This document shows positions 1-9,882 of a stretch of DNA of 64,000 bases, piece after piece. The stretch is from Eutrigla gurnardus (taxonomy: Eukaryota > Chordata > Actinopteri > Perciformes > Triglidae): NCBI GenBank assembly GCA_963514095.1, contig OY741285.1:5356375-5420374 (forward strand), in the 5' to 3' direction. Position numbers and translations under genes: made by a program. The notes beneath the pieces were generated by a model. That model saw only the letters and a list, made by a program, of their open reading frames with translations, searched no databases and had not been told where the DNA came from. Positions within the stretch are counted from its first letter, which is position 1. Each line of letters opens with the position of its first letter.

Positions 1-85
1 CGGGCCTGGAAGTCAGCGGTCGGTACAACAGGGATGGGTCCCCCCTGCTTGCCAAACTTCCTCTCTAAACTTTCCTGCACAGACA
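1..85 (-). CDS. glud1: Glutamate dehydrogenase (GLUD1-like) internal exon, unit A, cut by window edge
   Basis: Minus-strand exon encoding the stretch that starts SVQESLERKFGK and runs toward the GDH C-terminal region. GDH is the mitochondrial matrix enzyme that interconverts glutamate and 2-oxoglutarate. The acceptor (CAG, complement of 86-88) is intact. The donor end lies outside the window; by comparison with the full 92-nt copies at 12303-12394 and 34873-34964, about 7 nt are missing. It continues a GLUD fragment running from 2940 down, but the preceding exon (DMYLNAGG type) is absent from this unit, so it is probably part of a non-functional partial copy. Confidence 0.85.
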
Positions 86-659
86 CTGAAAAAGGGAAAA
101 GGAGAAATTAAAGAGACATATTTTTCCCTACTTAATGATCACATTTGTGTATTTGATAGGGACAGAGCATGTTTATGAACATCTTGAGTCATTAAAGCCC
201 CAGTCGGGGGCTTTTGATCATATTCACCGAAGCCGACACTATGCTACGATAGAACAAGATAAATCATCCGGTTTTAGAAAAAAAAAAGCATGCCTCTACG
301 TGCCTCTACGTGCACGTAGAGCCTGTTTGTTTTGCAAAATATCAACAAGGCCCGTGTCCTCCTGTCCAATCAGCACGCAGCAGCCCTGCTGCTTTATTCG
401 TGCACACACAGAGCCCCTCTGCTCTCGGGTCGTACCACTATCACAGGGGGGAGGCGGAGGGAAGTAGGAACAAGCTTCTAATCCCCCGGTTAAAAACCGA
501 AACAAGGAGGTCGATAACAACCAAGGCAAAGAAAACACCGGCGGAAAATAAGGAAATAAAAGAGAGATTGCGACGGGGCCCGTGATTAAACAGTCAACAT
601 CAGACCCGTGTTTCAAAGGTGGCGTGATCTAAGGGATTTCAAAGGGCACGGAGTCGAGG
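86..659. other. GLUD intron sequence, unit A
   Basis: Non-coding DNA on the 5' side (minus sense) of the GLUD exon. It matches 12395-12940 and 34965-35546. It holds an A-rich tract, an 18-bp perfect palindrome at 304-321 and a GC-rich stretch near 425-470. No exon is supported; the open frames here do not recur cleanly in the other copies. Confidence 0.6.
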
Positions 660-803
660 GGAAGGAGCTCGGTGGTCGTGGGGGGAGGAGCTCGGTGGTC
701 GTGGGGGAGGAGCTCGGTTGTCATGGGGGAGGAGCTCAGTGGTCATGGGGGAGGAGCTCCGTGGTCGTGGGGGAGCTCGGTGGTCGTGGGGGAGGAGCGT
801 GAG
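660..803. repeat. G-rich 22-bp minisatellite, unit A (about 6 repeats)
   Basis: Tandem units of about 22 bp built on GGAGGAGCTCGGTGGTCGTG with 3-6 extra Gs. All frames stay open because the unit lacks stops, so the glycine/serine-rich ORFs are artefacts. Homologous arrays at 12940-13123 and 35547-35780 have about 8 and 10 units. Confidence 0.9.
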
Positions 804-825
804 AGTTGTAAACATTCAAAATCCC

Positions 826-857
826 TCCGGCGGACCGAGTGCCCTCGGTCCGCCGGA
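826..857. repeat. Perfect 14-bp hairpin
   Basis: TCCGGCGGACCGAG at 826-839 is the exact reverse complement of 844-857, with a 4-nt loop. Units B and D keep the right arm but have an unrelated short sequence in place of the left arm. Confidence 0.8.
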
Positions 858-1336
858 CTTGCTGACTGGGACTTTAAACATCAGTGAGCAAGTATGCTAA
901 TTTACATCCGCAGTCCCTAGGCAGGTAACAAAAACAAACGTTACAAGTGGACATGGGTCAGTACGAAAAGTTTAGTCCCGATTATTCTGGCCAGAATAAT
1001 TACGATTCACATTATTATCCCGATAACTATCAAAATATGCTTAAAACTTGAAATGGCACTAAAACACAATGGTATCCCATTACATTTTGTCAAGAAACAT
1101 ATTTATACTGCAACACATCTTTTAGTGAAAAACAAATCTGTGATTATCCGTGATATAAAAAAGAAACTTACATCATCCCAGCCTTAGATACAAATATATC
1201 ATTCACAAGTAGAAAAAACAAAAACACATGAACAATGAAAACAATTATCTGTGCTCATCAATCCAGTTTTAAAACTTGGCCTTCTTTAATAGTTGGGCAT
1301 GCCTTTACATGGTGAAAATAGCTGTGGCATTATATT
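858..1336. other. Conserved upstream region of X gene, unit A
   Basis: AT-rich non-coding sequence that recurs upstream of the X genes at 13.2-13.6 kb and 35.85-36.3 kb. It contains CAG/GTAACA near 925, which could be a splice donor of an upstream non-coding exon. No coding sequence is seen. Confidence 0.5.
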
Positions 1337-1372
1337 ATTGGCTGTATGTGAACAAGGCAGAGAGTATAAATA
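1337..1372 (+). promoter_or_regulatory. CCAAT-TATA core promoter of X gene, unit A
   Basis: An inverted CCAAT box (ATTGG, 1337-1341) lies about 24 bp upstream of a TATAAATA box (1365-1372). The same pair recurs at every X unit that keeps its 5' end (TATA at 13671, 18753, 36334, 46555). About 200 nt of putative 5' UTR and intron follow before the coding exon. Confidence 0.6.
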
Positions 1373-1568
1373 AAAAGGGAAAAGCTCTTCACATCAGCCG
1401 ACACTGGGTTGATTGACACCATTTGATGGGGAAAGTGCTCTAAAATTGCTTGGATTTCATAGGACCCTAAAACATCACGGCAAGTCTGAATACTGAATGT
1501 GTTGTACCATTCATCAGTGGTATGGTAATTTACAAATGTAACATTTTCTTTGTTGTTGTCTGATACAG

Positions 1569-1970
1569 ATGCCTGCTCTTACTATACAATACCCTGAAGG
1601 ACTCAGCAAAAAGAAAGAGGAGGAATACAGATCAAAGTTACTGCATGGCAATAAAGACTTTCTCTTCCATGATGAATGTTACGAGGAGGAATTCGACCTC
1701 GTGTTCTATAGCACATTAGTGAGAGAATGGCTGGACGTAATAAAGAGAACGTATCCTGACCTCGAGGAAACTCAACAGAACAATCTGATCAAACTCAAGT
1801 CTGAAGAAGGTACTATATCTTTTTATTCTTCTGTGGAAGTTGTGGTGGATGGCGAAGAACTAATGGAGAGGTTTGAGAAACGTTTTGAAGAGATGAAACA
1901 AAATGCCCAGATACAGTCCGAAAGCAGCAGGATTGGCTCAAATGGAACTCAACCAGGGAGGGAGGAATAG
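1569..1970 (+). CDS. X-family protein, single hybrid exon, unit A
   Basis: 133-residue open frame starting at the ATG right after the splice acceptor TCTGATACAG, which all X exons share. I do not recognise the family. The sequence is charged and predicted mixed alpha/beta, with a conserved core around STLVREWLDV and a C-terminal acidic/basic helix (RFEKRFEEMKQ). No signal peptide or membrane segment is seen. The N-terminal half is type I (MPAL, QYPEGLSK) and the C-terminal half is type II (FYSSVE, GEEL, then a PGREE end). Unlike most units it is one exon, consistent with recombination between a type I and a type II exon. It lies on the plus strand in what would be an intron of the minus-strand GLUD unit. 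Confidence 0.6.
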   Translation: MPALTIQYPEGLSKKKEEEYRSKLLHGNKDFLFHDECYEEEFDLVFYSTLVREWLDVIKRTYPDLEETQQNNLIKLKSEEGTISFYSSVEVVVDGEELMERFEKRFEEMKQNAQIQSESSRIGSNGTQPGREE

Positions 1971-2630
1971 ATGTCAGACGGATACATTAAAAAAACACAC
2001 ACACACAACTGGGTTGTAACATCAATTAAATGTTGAATATTACTGGAATTAACTGTTTGATTAAATGCTTTTGGTGAATTATTATTTTGATAAGCTTGTT
2101 GTTTGATGTTTTTGCTGAAACATTAAATAGGGATAACTATGTGATAATCAAAATTAAAAGCAAACAGGGCTGAGTTAAACTAATTCATCAGGACTGGATG
2201 GCTGTGTTTTTATCAGAATGGATTAACCTGTTGGAAAACGAAAGCAAATAGATCCACAAACTGATCTCAACTGTAAAGTATGTGATACTGTCTTATGCCA
2301 ACTTCAAACCAGTGAGACAAGTTTGGATAAAAAAGAAAAATAAAAGCGAAATTAAAAATGGGTCTGTAGAAATGTTTGTTTGTGCAGGAAACAATAACTC
2401 ATAGTCAGACATTGATGACTGATGATTCTAGACTCTTGGTTGCATCTGACCTCAGTTTCATTTTGACATTTCAGAAACCAGTTCATTCATTTGAACCGAC
2501 CAGACGGAAACAATAAAATACATTATTGGGAGTTTTGAATCGTTTCAAAATCAGCCTCAAGTCTGAATGTAGAAAAGTGTTTCCAACGTGGTAGTTTGCA
2601 TTCGTGTGTGCATGCGTCGTTTGTGCTTAC
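1971..2630. other. X 3' flank and GLUD intron, unit A
   Basis: Non-coding, AT-rich; recurs after X exons at 19.8-20.26, 31.7-32.3 and 51.2-51.8 kb. It is the X 3' UTR/flank running into GLUD intron DNA. The AATAAAGGCTGG poly(A) stretch present at 14817 and 37443 has been deleted here. Confidence 0.5.
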
Positions 2631-2711
2631 AGGAATAACCATGACGTTGTTCTCTAGGAAGATCTTGTCAGCGTCTGGAGTGGTGGGACCATTGGCACCT
2701 TCAGCAATGAT
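2631..2711 (-). CDS. glud1: GLUD1-like exon (NAD-binding region), unit A
   Basis: 81-nt, 27-codon minus-strand exon beginning IIAEGANGPTTPDADK, a signature of the GDH nucleotide-binding domain. Acceptor (TTTCAG) and donor (GTAAGC) are both intact. It differs from the copies at 20268 and 32320 by an Ile to Val change near the end. The reading frame continues past the donor only as intron, so the longer open frame there is not coding. Confidence 0.85.
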
Positions 2712-2809
2712 CTGAAAGGAGGCAAAACACACACAAAATAAACACACATGTCACATGACCACAAATGAATACTTAAAGCACAGCACCTCAGGAAAATCAA
2801 AGTGTTAAC

Positions 2810-2940
2810 CTTGGCCTTCATCTTGGGGGCGTTGACACGCGTGAGCTGCTTTTCTCGGCCGCAGGGATCAAGATGTGGCAGTCGGCCTCCAAAATGTTGC
2901 CTTTTGTAGGGTTTGGCTCCTGGGAAGTCCACAATGGCAT
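2810..2940 (-). pseudogene. glud1: GLUD1-like exon with two frameshifts, unit A
   Basis: 131-nt exon homologous to the intact copy at 32503-32633 (FPGAKPYEG to APKIKAK). One base is inserted near 2912 and one deleted near 2858, so the middle third is read out of frame although the total length is preserved. Splice sites look intact. The damage argues that this GLUD copy does not make enzyme. Confidence 0.8.
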
Positions 2941-3420
2941 CTTGGGTTATGTTTAGGTGTCATTTTGGTATGAATTTTGCTCGTCCAGAAATGAAGTTAA
3001 TAAGCTCCAGTAAAAGCCTCTCACACTCAACCATTTAGTGACTTCAGTTTGTTGAAGGCTGGAGGACGGACAGTGGGATTGGGCCATAGTGTTGTATGTC
3101 AGGGCTGTCAAGATAGCATTTCAACCTGTTGACACGCTCACACACCACCGAGTATTTCAGGGAAATTACCAGGAGAGCGCCACCTATTCTTTTAACTGTG
3201 ACAGCGTCTTGCTTTGAATGATGAGGTGGATGAGCTCGTTTTATTTGTTTGTGGAAGACGTTCAGATCAGGGTGTAAAACATTTCACGCCCTTACCAAAA
3301 CATTTTGATAACATGCCAAGTGCCATCCCATTTGTTTGATTTCAGACCCTCACAGCCTCTCACACTCAACCATTACGCAGCAACATCACGGAAGCTGTCC
3401 GATTATACACACACACACAC
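2941..3420. other. GLUD intron and promoter-like module ending in CA repeat
   Basis: Repeated module also found at 15.68-16.08, 20.58-21.3, 32.63-33.04, 38.34-38.76 and 51.8-52.05 kb. It ends in a short (CA)n tract, 3401-3420, which is the insertion site of the BEL element. The 3336-3614 open frame crosses the LTR boundary and is not considered a gene. Confidence 0.5.
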
Positions 3421-3957
3421 TGTTATGGAACTGTGTACATTTTTACTTGCAGTTGCACTTTTCGACCAGTAGACGGCGCAGTAGTTTCATTCATGTGTTT
3501 TTTGCGTGCATGGGTTTTACAGGAAGTGATGTAGGCTACCGGATGTTGTTGTTGTTTTACCTGCTCCGTAGCAAGAGATTCCTCCGTCCTCACGTTTGTC
3601 TTACCCCTTTGTAGTGGCAATATGAGTAAGTAATTATTTACCATTAGTAGATTGCAAACGCTTCTGTAGTTTATCGTAATTAATTAACGAGCGAGATGTG
3701 ATCGCGGACTCTGCCCGTAGATCTGTGTGTGTTAGATCCGCTACCTCCGTTAGCAGGCTAACAGTTACATGTAAACTTGTATTATTTACCTTGTGGTAAT
3801 TGAACCTTTTTTGTATTTGTTTCAGTTTTACAATTTCTGGCAATAAATGCGATCCAGTCACAACTCCAGCCTGTTCCTTGGATAAAATGTCAGAAAGAGT
3901 TTAGCTGGCTGTGAATCTCAGTCCAGGACACTAGTCAACACTGGGTGAAGCAGTACA
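3421..3957 (+). repeat. 5' LTR of BEL/Pao element
   Basis: 537 bp, TGTTATGG...GCAGTACA. It contains an AATAAA motif near 3842 that could serve as the R-region poly(A) signal. Open frames inside the LTR occur identically in the 3' LTR and are not genes. Confidence 0.93.
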
Positions 3958-4065
3958 GTAAAATCATAGCACTCGGCGAGGGACGTCGACAAACTGTTGG
4001 ACACTGACTAGAGAGCCAGTCACAGACACATACTCACCTTCACCAGCCCTTCCCAGCCAAGCATA

Positions 4066-7000
4066 ATGGAGACATCGGAGGCTCAAGGTCAAGATTGTGA
4101 GGAGACCAAATCACTCTCCGCTCACTCCTTAAAGTCCTCAAAGTCAGAAAGGCTGACTGTTAGATCATCAACAAGAGCTTCAAGCAGGTCAACTACATCG
4201 AGCAGAGCAAGTATGGCAGCAGCAAGGGCTCAAGCGGAAGCACAGGCTGCTAAAGCCAGGCTAGCTTACGCTGAGAAAGAAATGAACATAAAGGTGGAAA
4301 AAGCTCGCTTAGAAGCAAGTCTTGGTGTACTTGAGCTACAGAAAGAGGCTGATGCTGCCATGGCCAAAGCAGAGGTGATGGAGCTTGCTGCTGCTCAGCT
4401 CGACGCTGCAGAGCGAAGTGGTGAGTTTGACTTCTTGCCTACCCAGGCAACCCCAGAGCAGAAAGTGACTGATTACATAAATAAACACAATCACACTGAA
4501 CTTGCTCGAAGTCAGAAAGACACCTTTATGCAGCATTGTGACACCACCTGTCAGCAGAAACAAGCTAAACCTTCGCCAACATACACACCTTTTCAACAAG
4601 AACCAAATCGCTACCAATTCTCACCACTAGATGGCAGCAAACCAACACTACAAAGAGATGTAGTTCAACAAAGTCTTCCCTACAATGTGTTACAGCCACA
4701 GTATAGGTTCACTACGAACCACACAGCTTCTGACAACGCAACCAGCGACCTCGCAAGGTTCCTAGCAAAGAGTCAGCTTGTGACCGGAGGACTGACTAAG
4801 TTTGATGACCAACCAGAGACTTATCTGAGCTGGAAGACCACATTTCAGAGTACCATTGCAGGTCTTGGATTAACTGACACTGAAGAAATGAATCTGCTCA
4901 TCAAGTGGCTGGGCCCTGAGTCCTCTGAACATGCTAAAAGGATGAAAGCAGTCAATATACGTCACCCATCTGCTGGTTTAAACATGATCTGGACAAGACT
5001 TGAAGAATGCTATGGCTCACCAGAAGCAATAGAAAGAGCCCTGTTTTCCAGGATAGAAAACTTTCCAAAGCTCTCCAGCAAAGAACCTCGCAAGCTTCGT
5101 GAGCTCTCCGACCTGCTCTGTGAACTGGAAGCTGCAAAGCTAGATGGATACTTACCTGGTTTAAGTTACCTCGACACAGCCAGGGGAGTGAGTCCAATTG
5201 TGGAGAAGCTACCCTTTCACCTTCAGAAAAAGTGGACAGCGGTCGGGTCAAGGTTTAAAGAAGACTATAAAGTTGCCTTCCCACCTTTCTCTTTCTTTTC
5301 TGAGTTTGTGAGGAAAGAGGCTAGAGCAAGGAATGACCCAAGCTTCACCACAGCTCATCCCTCCTCTGTCAGCTTCAAGAAAGAGAGGCTTCCAGGTAAT
5401 TACAACACAAGGCCATCAGTCACAGTGCACAAGACAGATGTGTCAACAGATGTACACACACACACAGCGGTTAAACATGCAACTGAAGATATAAGCAGGC
5501 AATGTCCTATACATCACACACCGCACCCACTGAAAAGATGCAGAGGTTTCCGAACAATGCTATTGGAAGACAGAAAGAAATTCATCAAAGACAATAACAT
5601 CTGCTATCGTTGCCTTGCATCCACCAGTCATCAGGCAAAAGATTGTAATGTCACTATTAAGTGTGTGGAGTGTGACAGTGAGAGGCACCTCTCCAGCTCA
5701 TCAAACCTAGATGTTACCGCCACCTGCACAGAGGTATGTGGAAATGGGATCACAGGGAAATCCTGCTCCAAGATTTGCCTGGTACACGTCTACCCAGAAG
5801 GTCAACGACATAACATCAAGAGGATGTATGCAATCATAGACGATCAAAGTAATCTGTCCCTTGCAAAGACTGAGTTTTTTGATATGTTTAACATCCAGGG
5901 CACAGTAGAACCATACACCCTCAAGACTTGTGCTGGCACAACAGAAACATCAGGCAGAAGAGCATGTGGTTATACAGTGGAGTCAGCAGACGGGAAATTG
6001 AACTTTCCTCTCCCTGTGCTCATTGAATGCAATGCTATCCCTAATAATAGAGAAGAAATACCTACCCCTGAAGCCGCACGTCACCACCATCATCTGAGGT
6101 CAATCGCTGCTGAGATACCGCCCCTCGACCCGAATGTTGACATCCTCCTGCTCATTGGACGGAACCTTCTGAGAGCTCACAAGGTGAGAAAACAGTTGAA
6201 CGGCAGACACAATGACCCATATGCACAGAAGCTTGACCTGGGCTGGGTTGTCATCGGCGATGTGTGCCTCGGCAGTGCTCACAAGCCAACTGAAGTGAGT
6301 GCTCTAAAAACACATGTGTTAAACAATGGACGCCCCAGCCTTCTCACCCCCTGTGACAACCGCTTCAGTGTGAAGGAGAATTTCAGCCTGATGGGTCACA
6401 CAAAAGCAACTCCTCAACAGCCGCAACCACCAAACCCACACTCCAAGCCCACTGCAGAGAATTTAGGAGAGACTGTCTTTTGCCGCAGTGTTACTGACAA
6501 CCAGCTCGCACCTTCTGTCGAAGACACACTCTTTTTAGAGAAGATGAAAGGAGTCTTCAAAGACAAAAATAACAGCTGGGTTTCACCATTGCCGTTTAGG
6601 AGCCCCAGGCGTCTGCTCCCAAACAACAGGCCCTATGCCTACAAGCGGCTTATGTCTCTTCGTCGCACACTTGACAAGAAGGAAGACATGAGAGCCCACT
6701 TCGTCGAGTTCATGCAGAAAATGATTGATAACAAACATGCAGAGCTTGCACCACCTTGTGATAAGGATAAAGAGAGATGGTATCTTCCCACTTTTGGCGT
6801 CTACCACCCGCAGAAGCCCGGGAAGATTCGAGTAGTGTTTGACTCGAGTGCACAGTTTGATGGAGTGTCTCTCAATGACGTGCTGCTTAAGGGGCCCGAC
6901 TTGAACAACACCCTGTTGGGTGTGCTCCTCCGGTTTCGAAAGGAACCGGTTGCCATAACAGCCGACATAGAACACATGTTTTATTGTTTTGTTGTTTGTG

Positions 7001-9831
7001 AAGAGCACAGAGATTTCCTTCGTTTTCTCTGGTATGAAGACAATGATCTCAGCAAGGACGTGGTAGATTACCGCATGAGAGTACATGTGTTTGGAAATAG
7101 TCCCTCTCCAGCTGTGGCAATCTTCGGGCTGAGAATGGCAGCAAAGGAGGCAGAAGAGGTCTACGGCAGTGATGCACGACACTTCATAGAACAAGACTTT
7201 TACGTTGATGATGCCCTGAAATCCTTTCCAACTGAAGCTGAGGCTGTCGATGTCCTGCAGAGAGCTCAAAAGATGCTCGCTCTCTCTAATCTGCGTCTCC
7301 ACAAAATCGCCTCCAACAGAGTGGAGGTGATGAACGCCTTTTCTCCTGAAGACAGAGCCAAGGAAATCAAAGATCTGGACCTCTCCACAGATGAGCTTCC
7401 TGTCCAGCGCAGCTTGGGAGTGAGTTGGAATATCATGTCTGATACATTCACTTTCAATGTTCCTCAGAGCCAGAAGCCCTTCACTCGCCGTGGGGTGCTT
7501 TCAGTTGTAAACAGCTTGTTCGATCCTCAAGGCTTCCTTGCCCCTGTAACTATCAAAGGACGACTTTTACTCAGACAGCTCTCCAACAGTGACCTTGAGT
7601 GGGATAGCCCCCTTCCCCCCGACATGTATGATGGCTGGAGAAGCTGGCAAGAGTCGCTGCAGGATCTCCAGGCACTGCATATCCCTCGCACATATGTCTC
7701 CTTCTCCATTTCACAAGCTAAGTGTATTGAGCTTTGTATGTTTTCGGATGCTTCAGTCAGAGCTATAGCCGCAGCAGCCTATCTGAAAGTCACACATGGA
7801 GATGGACACACTGAAGTTGGCTTCATCATGGGTAAGGCCAAGTTGGCTCCAGTACCAGAGCTCACCATCCCCAGACTGGAGCTCTGCGCCGCGGTGCTCG
7901 CTGTGGAGTTGTCTGAGCTCCTCACAGAAGAAATTGACATGAAAATAGACAAAACTACATTCTACACAGACAGTAAAGTGGTGTTAGGATACATAAACAA
8001 CCAGCACAGAAGATTTCATGTATATGTAAACAATCGTGTACAGAGAATCAAGCAATCCTCCCTACCAGATCAGTGGAGATATGTCTCAACAGAACACAAC
8101 CCAGCAGATCATGGCTCTAGGTCTGTAGCAGCAGGGAAGCTTGCCAGCACCACGTGGTTATGTGGTCCTGCGTTTCTTTTGCAGCCTGAGAGCACAACAC
8201 CTGAGAAAGGCCCATTTGACCTCATTAACCCAGAGTCAGATGTTGAAATTCACTCTAAAGTGACAGTGCTCACCACCACAGTCTCTACAAAGCATTTGGG
8301 CTCAGCACGCTTTGAGCGCTTCTCTAAGTGGACGTCCCTGATCAAAGCAGTAGCTCACCTTCGTCACATCTCTCACAGCTTCATCAAATCCAGAGAAGAA
8401 ACCAGTTGTGCAGGATGGCACCTCTGCAAGACAAGTCTCACAGATGAAGCTTTAAGTCAAGCAGAACACACAGTGATCAGATGTGTCCAGCATGAAGTGT
8501 ATTCAGAAGAAATCAAATGCATCATGGCAAAACGAGGTCTGTCCTCCAACAGTACTCTTCACAAGCTTCATCCAGTCATTGATGAAAATGGCCTACTGCG
8601 GGTAGGAGGACGCCTTGCAGAGTCAAACGTGTCAAGTCGCGAAGCCAACCCTCTTCTGATCCCAGGCAAGCATCACATCACTACACTGCTGATCCGCCAT
8701 CATCATGTGGCTGTAAAGCATCAAGGAAGGCACTTTACTGAGGGAGCGGTGAGAGCAAGTGGCCTGTGGATAGTAGGAGCCAAGAGGTGTATTGGCAGCA
8801 TTATCCATAGATGTGTGACCTGCAGGAAACTACGCGGCAGAGAGGAGCAGCAAATCATGGCAGATTTGCCAGCCGAACGTTTAAAGACTGACCCCCCGTT
8901 TTCTTATGTTGGCCTTGATGTATTTGGACCATGGGAGGTCATTGCACGCCGCACTAAAGGAGGACAAGCCAACAGTAAGAGATGGGCGGTTTTGTTTACA
9001 TGCATGTCCACTCGAGCTGTTCACATCGAAGTGATTGAAACTATGAGCTCTTCCAGCTTCATCAATGCACTTCGCAGATTCTTCGCGATCAGAGGTACTG
9101 CTAAGCAGTTGAGGTCAGACTGTGGCACCAACTTTGTTGGTGCAGCCAGGGAGCTGAAGCTGGAGCCTCCAAAGCCTGGTGAGAAGAGTGTAGACAGCTA
9201 CCTCCTCAATCAAAGATGTTCATGGATGTTCAACCCGCCCCACTCATCCCACATGGGTGGCACGTGGGAGCGGATGATAGGAATTACACGACGCATCCTG
9301 GATTCAATGCTCTTACAAGTGAGCCACTCCAAGCTGACTCATGAGGTTCTGATAACCCTGATGGCTGAAGTTACAGCTATTATTAATGCAAGACCTTTAG
9401 TGCCTGTCTCCACTGACCCAGAAGCTCCTCTGATCTTAACCCCCTCAACTCTACTCACCCAGAAGTTTGGTGTCCTCTCACCTCCCCCTGGAGACTTCAC
9501 CAAAGCTGACATGTTCAAATATCAGTGGAAAAGGGTTCAAGTTCTTGCTGACACTTTCTGGGCTCGGTGGCAGAAAGAATACCTCAACATGCTCCAGAGT
9601 CGTCAAAAATGGCAGCTCATCAGGCCAAACATGAAGGAAGGAGACATTGTTCTTCTAAAGGACAAGCAACTGAAAAGAAATGAATGGCCAACAGGAGTCA
9701 TAGTAAAGGCTCTTCCAAGTAAAGATGGACTTGTCAGGAAAGTGGAGGTCAAGGTTACCCACAACAAGTCTAAAAAGACTTTCCTCAGACCCATTTCAGA
9801 CTGTATTCTTCTCTTATCTCCAGGAGATTAG
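4066..9831 (+). CDS. BEL/Pao gag-pol polyprotein (1921 aa)
   Basis: Single uninterrupted frame. In order: Ala/Glu-rich coiled-coil N-terminus (about 40-125); DUF1759-like gag region (about 236-380); zinc knuckle with C513, C516, H522 and C527; A17-type aspartic protease with DDQS at 592-595; reverse transcriptase with YVDD at 1046-1049; RNase H with D1228, E1272 and D1302; integrase HHCC zinc domain (His 1546-1552, C1583, C1586) and catalytic D1618, D1685, E1735; and a C-terminal DUF5641-like domain. All motifs expected for a BEL/Pao polyprotein are present. In the family the products assemble particles, copy the RNA and integrate the cDNA. The start is the first ATG after the LTR and leader. 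The length fits the family. Confidence 0.95.
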   Translation: METSEAQGQDCEETKSLSAHSLKSSKSERLTVRSSTRASSRSTTSSRASMAAARAQAEAQAAKARLAYAEKEMNIKVEKARLEASLGVLELQKEADAAMAKAEVMELAAAQLDAAERSGEFDFLPTQATPEQKVTDYINKHNHTELARSQKDTFMQHCDTTCQQKQAKPSPTYTPFQQEPNRYQFSPLDGSKPTLQRDVVQQSLPYNVLQPQYRFTTNHTASDNATSDLARFLAKSQLVTGGLTKFDDQPETYLSWKTTFQSTIAGLGLTDTEEMNLLIKWLGPESSEHAKRMKAVNIRHPSAGLNMIWTRLEECYGSPEAIERALFSRIENFPKLSSKEPRKLRELSDLLCELEAAKLDGYLPGLSYLDTARGVSPIVEKLPFHLQKKWTAVGSRFKEDYKVAFPPFSFFSEFVRKEARARNDPSFTTAHPSSVSFKKERLPGNYNTRPSVTVHKTDVSTDVHTHTAVKHATEDISRQCPIHHTPHPLKRCRGFRTMLLEDRKKFIKDNNICYRCLASTSHQAKDCNVTIKCVECDSERHLSSSSNLDVTATCTEVCGNGITGKSCSKICLVHVYPEGQRHNIKRMYAIIDDQSNLSLAKTEFFDMFNIQGTVEPYTLKTCAGTTETSGRRACGYTVESADGKLNFPLPVLIECNAIPNNREEIPTPEAARHHHHLRSIAAEIPPLDPNVDILLLIGRNLLRAHKVRKQLNGRHNDPYAQKLDLGWVVIGDVCLGSAHKPTEVSALKTHVLNNGRPSLLTPCDNRFSVKENFSLMGHTKATPQQPQPPNPHSKPTAENLGETVFCRSVTDNQLAPSVEDTLFLEKMKGVFKDKNNSWVSPLPFRSPRRLLPNNRPYAYKRLMSLRRTLDKKEDMRAHFVEFMQKMIDNKHAELAPPCDKDKERWYLPTFGVYHPQKPGKIRVVFDSSAQFDGVSLNDVLLKGPDLNNTLLGVLLRFRKEPVAITADIEHMFYCFVVCEEHRDFLRFLWYEDNDLSKDVVDYRMRVHVFGNSPSPAVAIFGLRMAAKEAEEVYGSDARHFIEQDFYVDDALKSFPTEAEAVDVLQRAQKMLALSNLRLHKIASNRVEVMNAFSPEDRAKEIKDLDLSTDELPVQRSLGVSWNIMSDTFTFNVPQSQKPFTRRGVLSVVNSLFDPQGFLAPVTIKGRLLLRQLSNSDLEWDSPLPPDMYDGWRSWQESLQDLQALHIPRTYVSFSISQAKCIELCMFSDASVRAIAAAAYLKVTHGDGHTEVGFIMGKAKLAPVPELTIPRLELCAAVLAVELSELLTEEIDMKIDKTTFYTDSKVVLGYINNQHRRFHVYVNNRVQRIKQSSLPDQWRYVSTEHNPADHGSRSVAAGKLASTTWLCGPAFLLQPESTTPEKGPFDLINPESDVEIHSKVTVLTTTVSTKHLGSARFERFSKWTSLIKAVAHLRHISHSFIKSREETSCAGWHLCKTSLTDEALSQAEHTVIRCVQHEVYSEEIKCIMAKRGLSSNSTLHKLHPVIDENGLLRVGGRLAESNVSSREANPLLIPGKHHITTLLIRHHHVAVKHQGRHFTEGAVRASGLWIVGAKRCIGSIIHRCVTCRKLRGREEQQIMADLPAERLKTDPPFSYVGLDVFGPWEVIARRTKGGQANSKRWAVLFTCMSTRAVHIEVIETMSSSSFINALRRFFAIRGTAKQLRSDCGTNFVGAARELKLEPPKPGEKSVDSYLLNQRCSWMFNPPHSSHMGGTWERMIGITRRILDSMLLQVSHSKLTHEVLITLMAEVTAIINARPLVPVSTDPEAPLILTPSTLLTQKFGVLSPPPGDFTKADMFKYQWKRVQVLADTFWARWQKEYLNMLQSRQKWQLIRPNMKEGDIVLLKDKQLKRNEWPTGVIVKALPSKDGLVRKVEVKVTHNKSKKTFLRPISDCILLLSPGD

Positions 9832-9882
9832 ATTGTGTGAATTTGTTATTGTGGCATTTTTAAAATAATGCCAGACGGGGAG

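Noticed and set aside
608..900. Overlapping Gly/Ser/Arg-rich ORFs in three frames
   Set aside because: They are open only because the 22-bp minisatellite has no stop codons; repeat number varies between units and frames are not kept.
2523..2747. 74-codon ORF read as a complete small protein
   Set aside because: Only its 27-codon centre is coding (a GLUD exon with splice sites at both ends); the rest is intron.
3423..3861. Small ORFs in the LTRs
   Set aside because: Occur identically in both LTRs and lack start context or homology; LTR regulatory sequence.
6583..7302. 239-codon minus-strand ORF within the BEL element
   Set aside because: Antisense shadow of the reverse transcriptase coding region.
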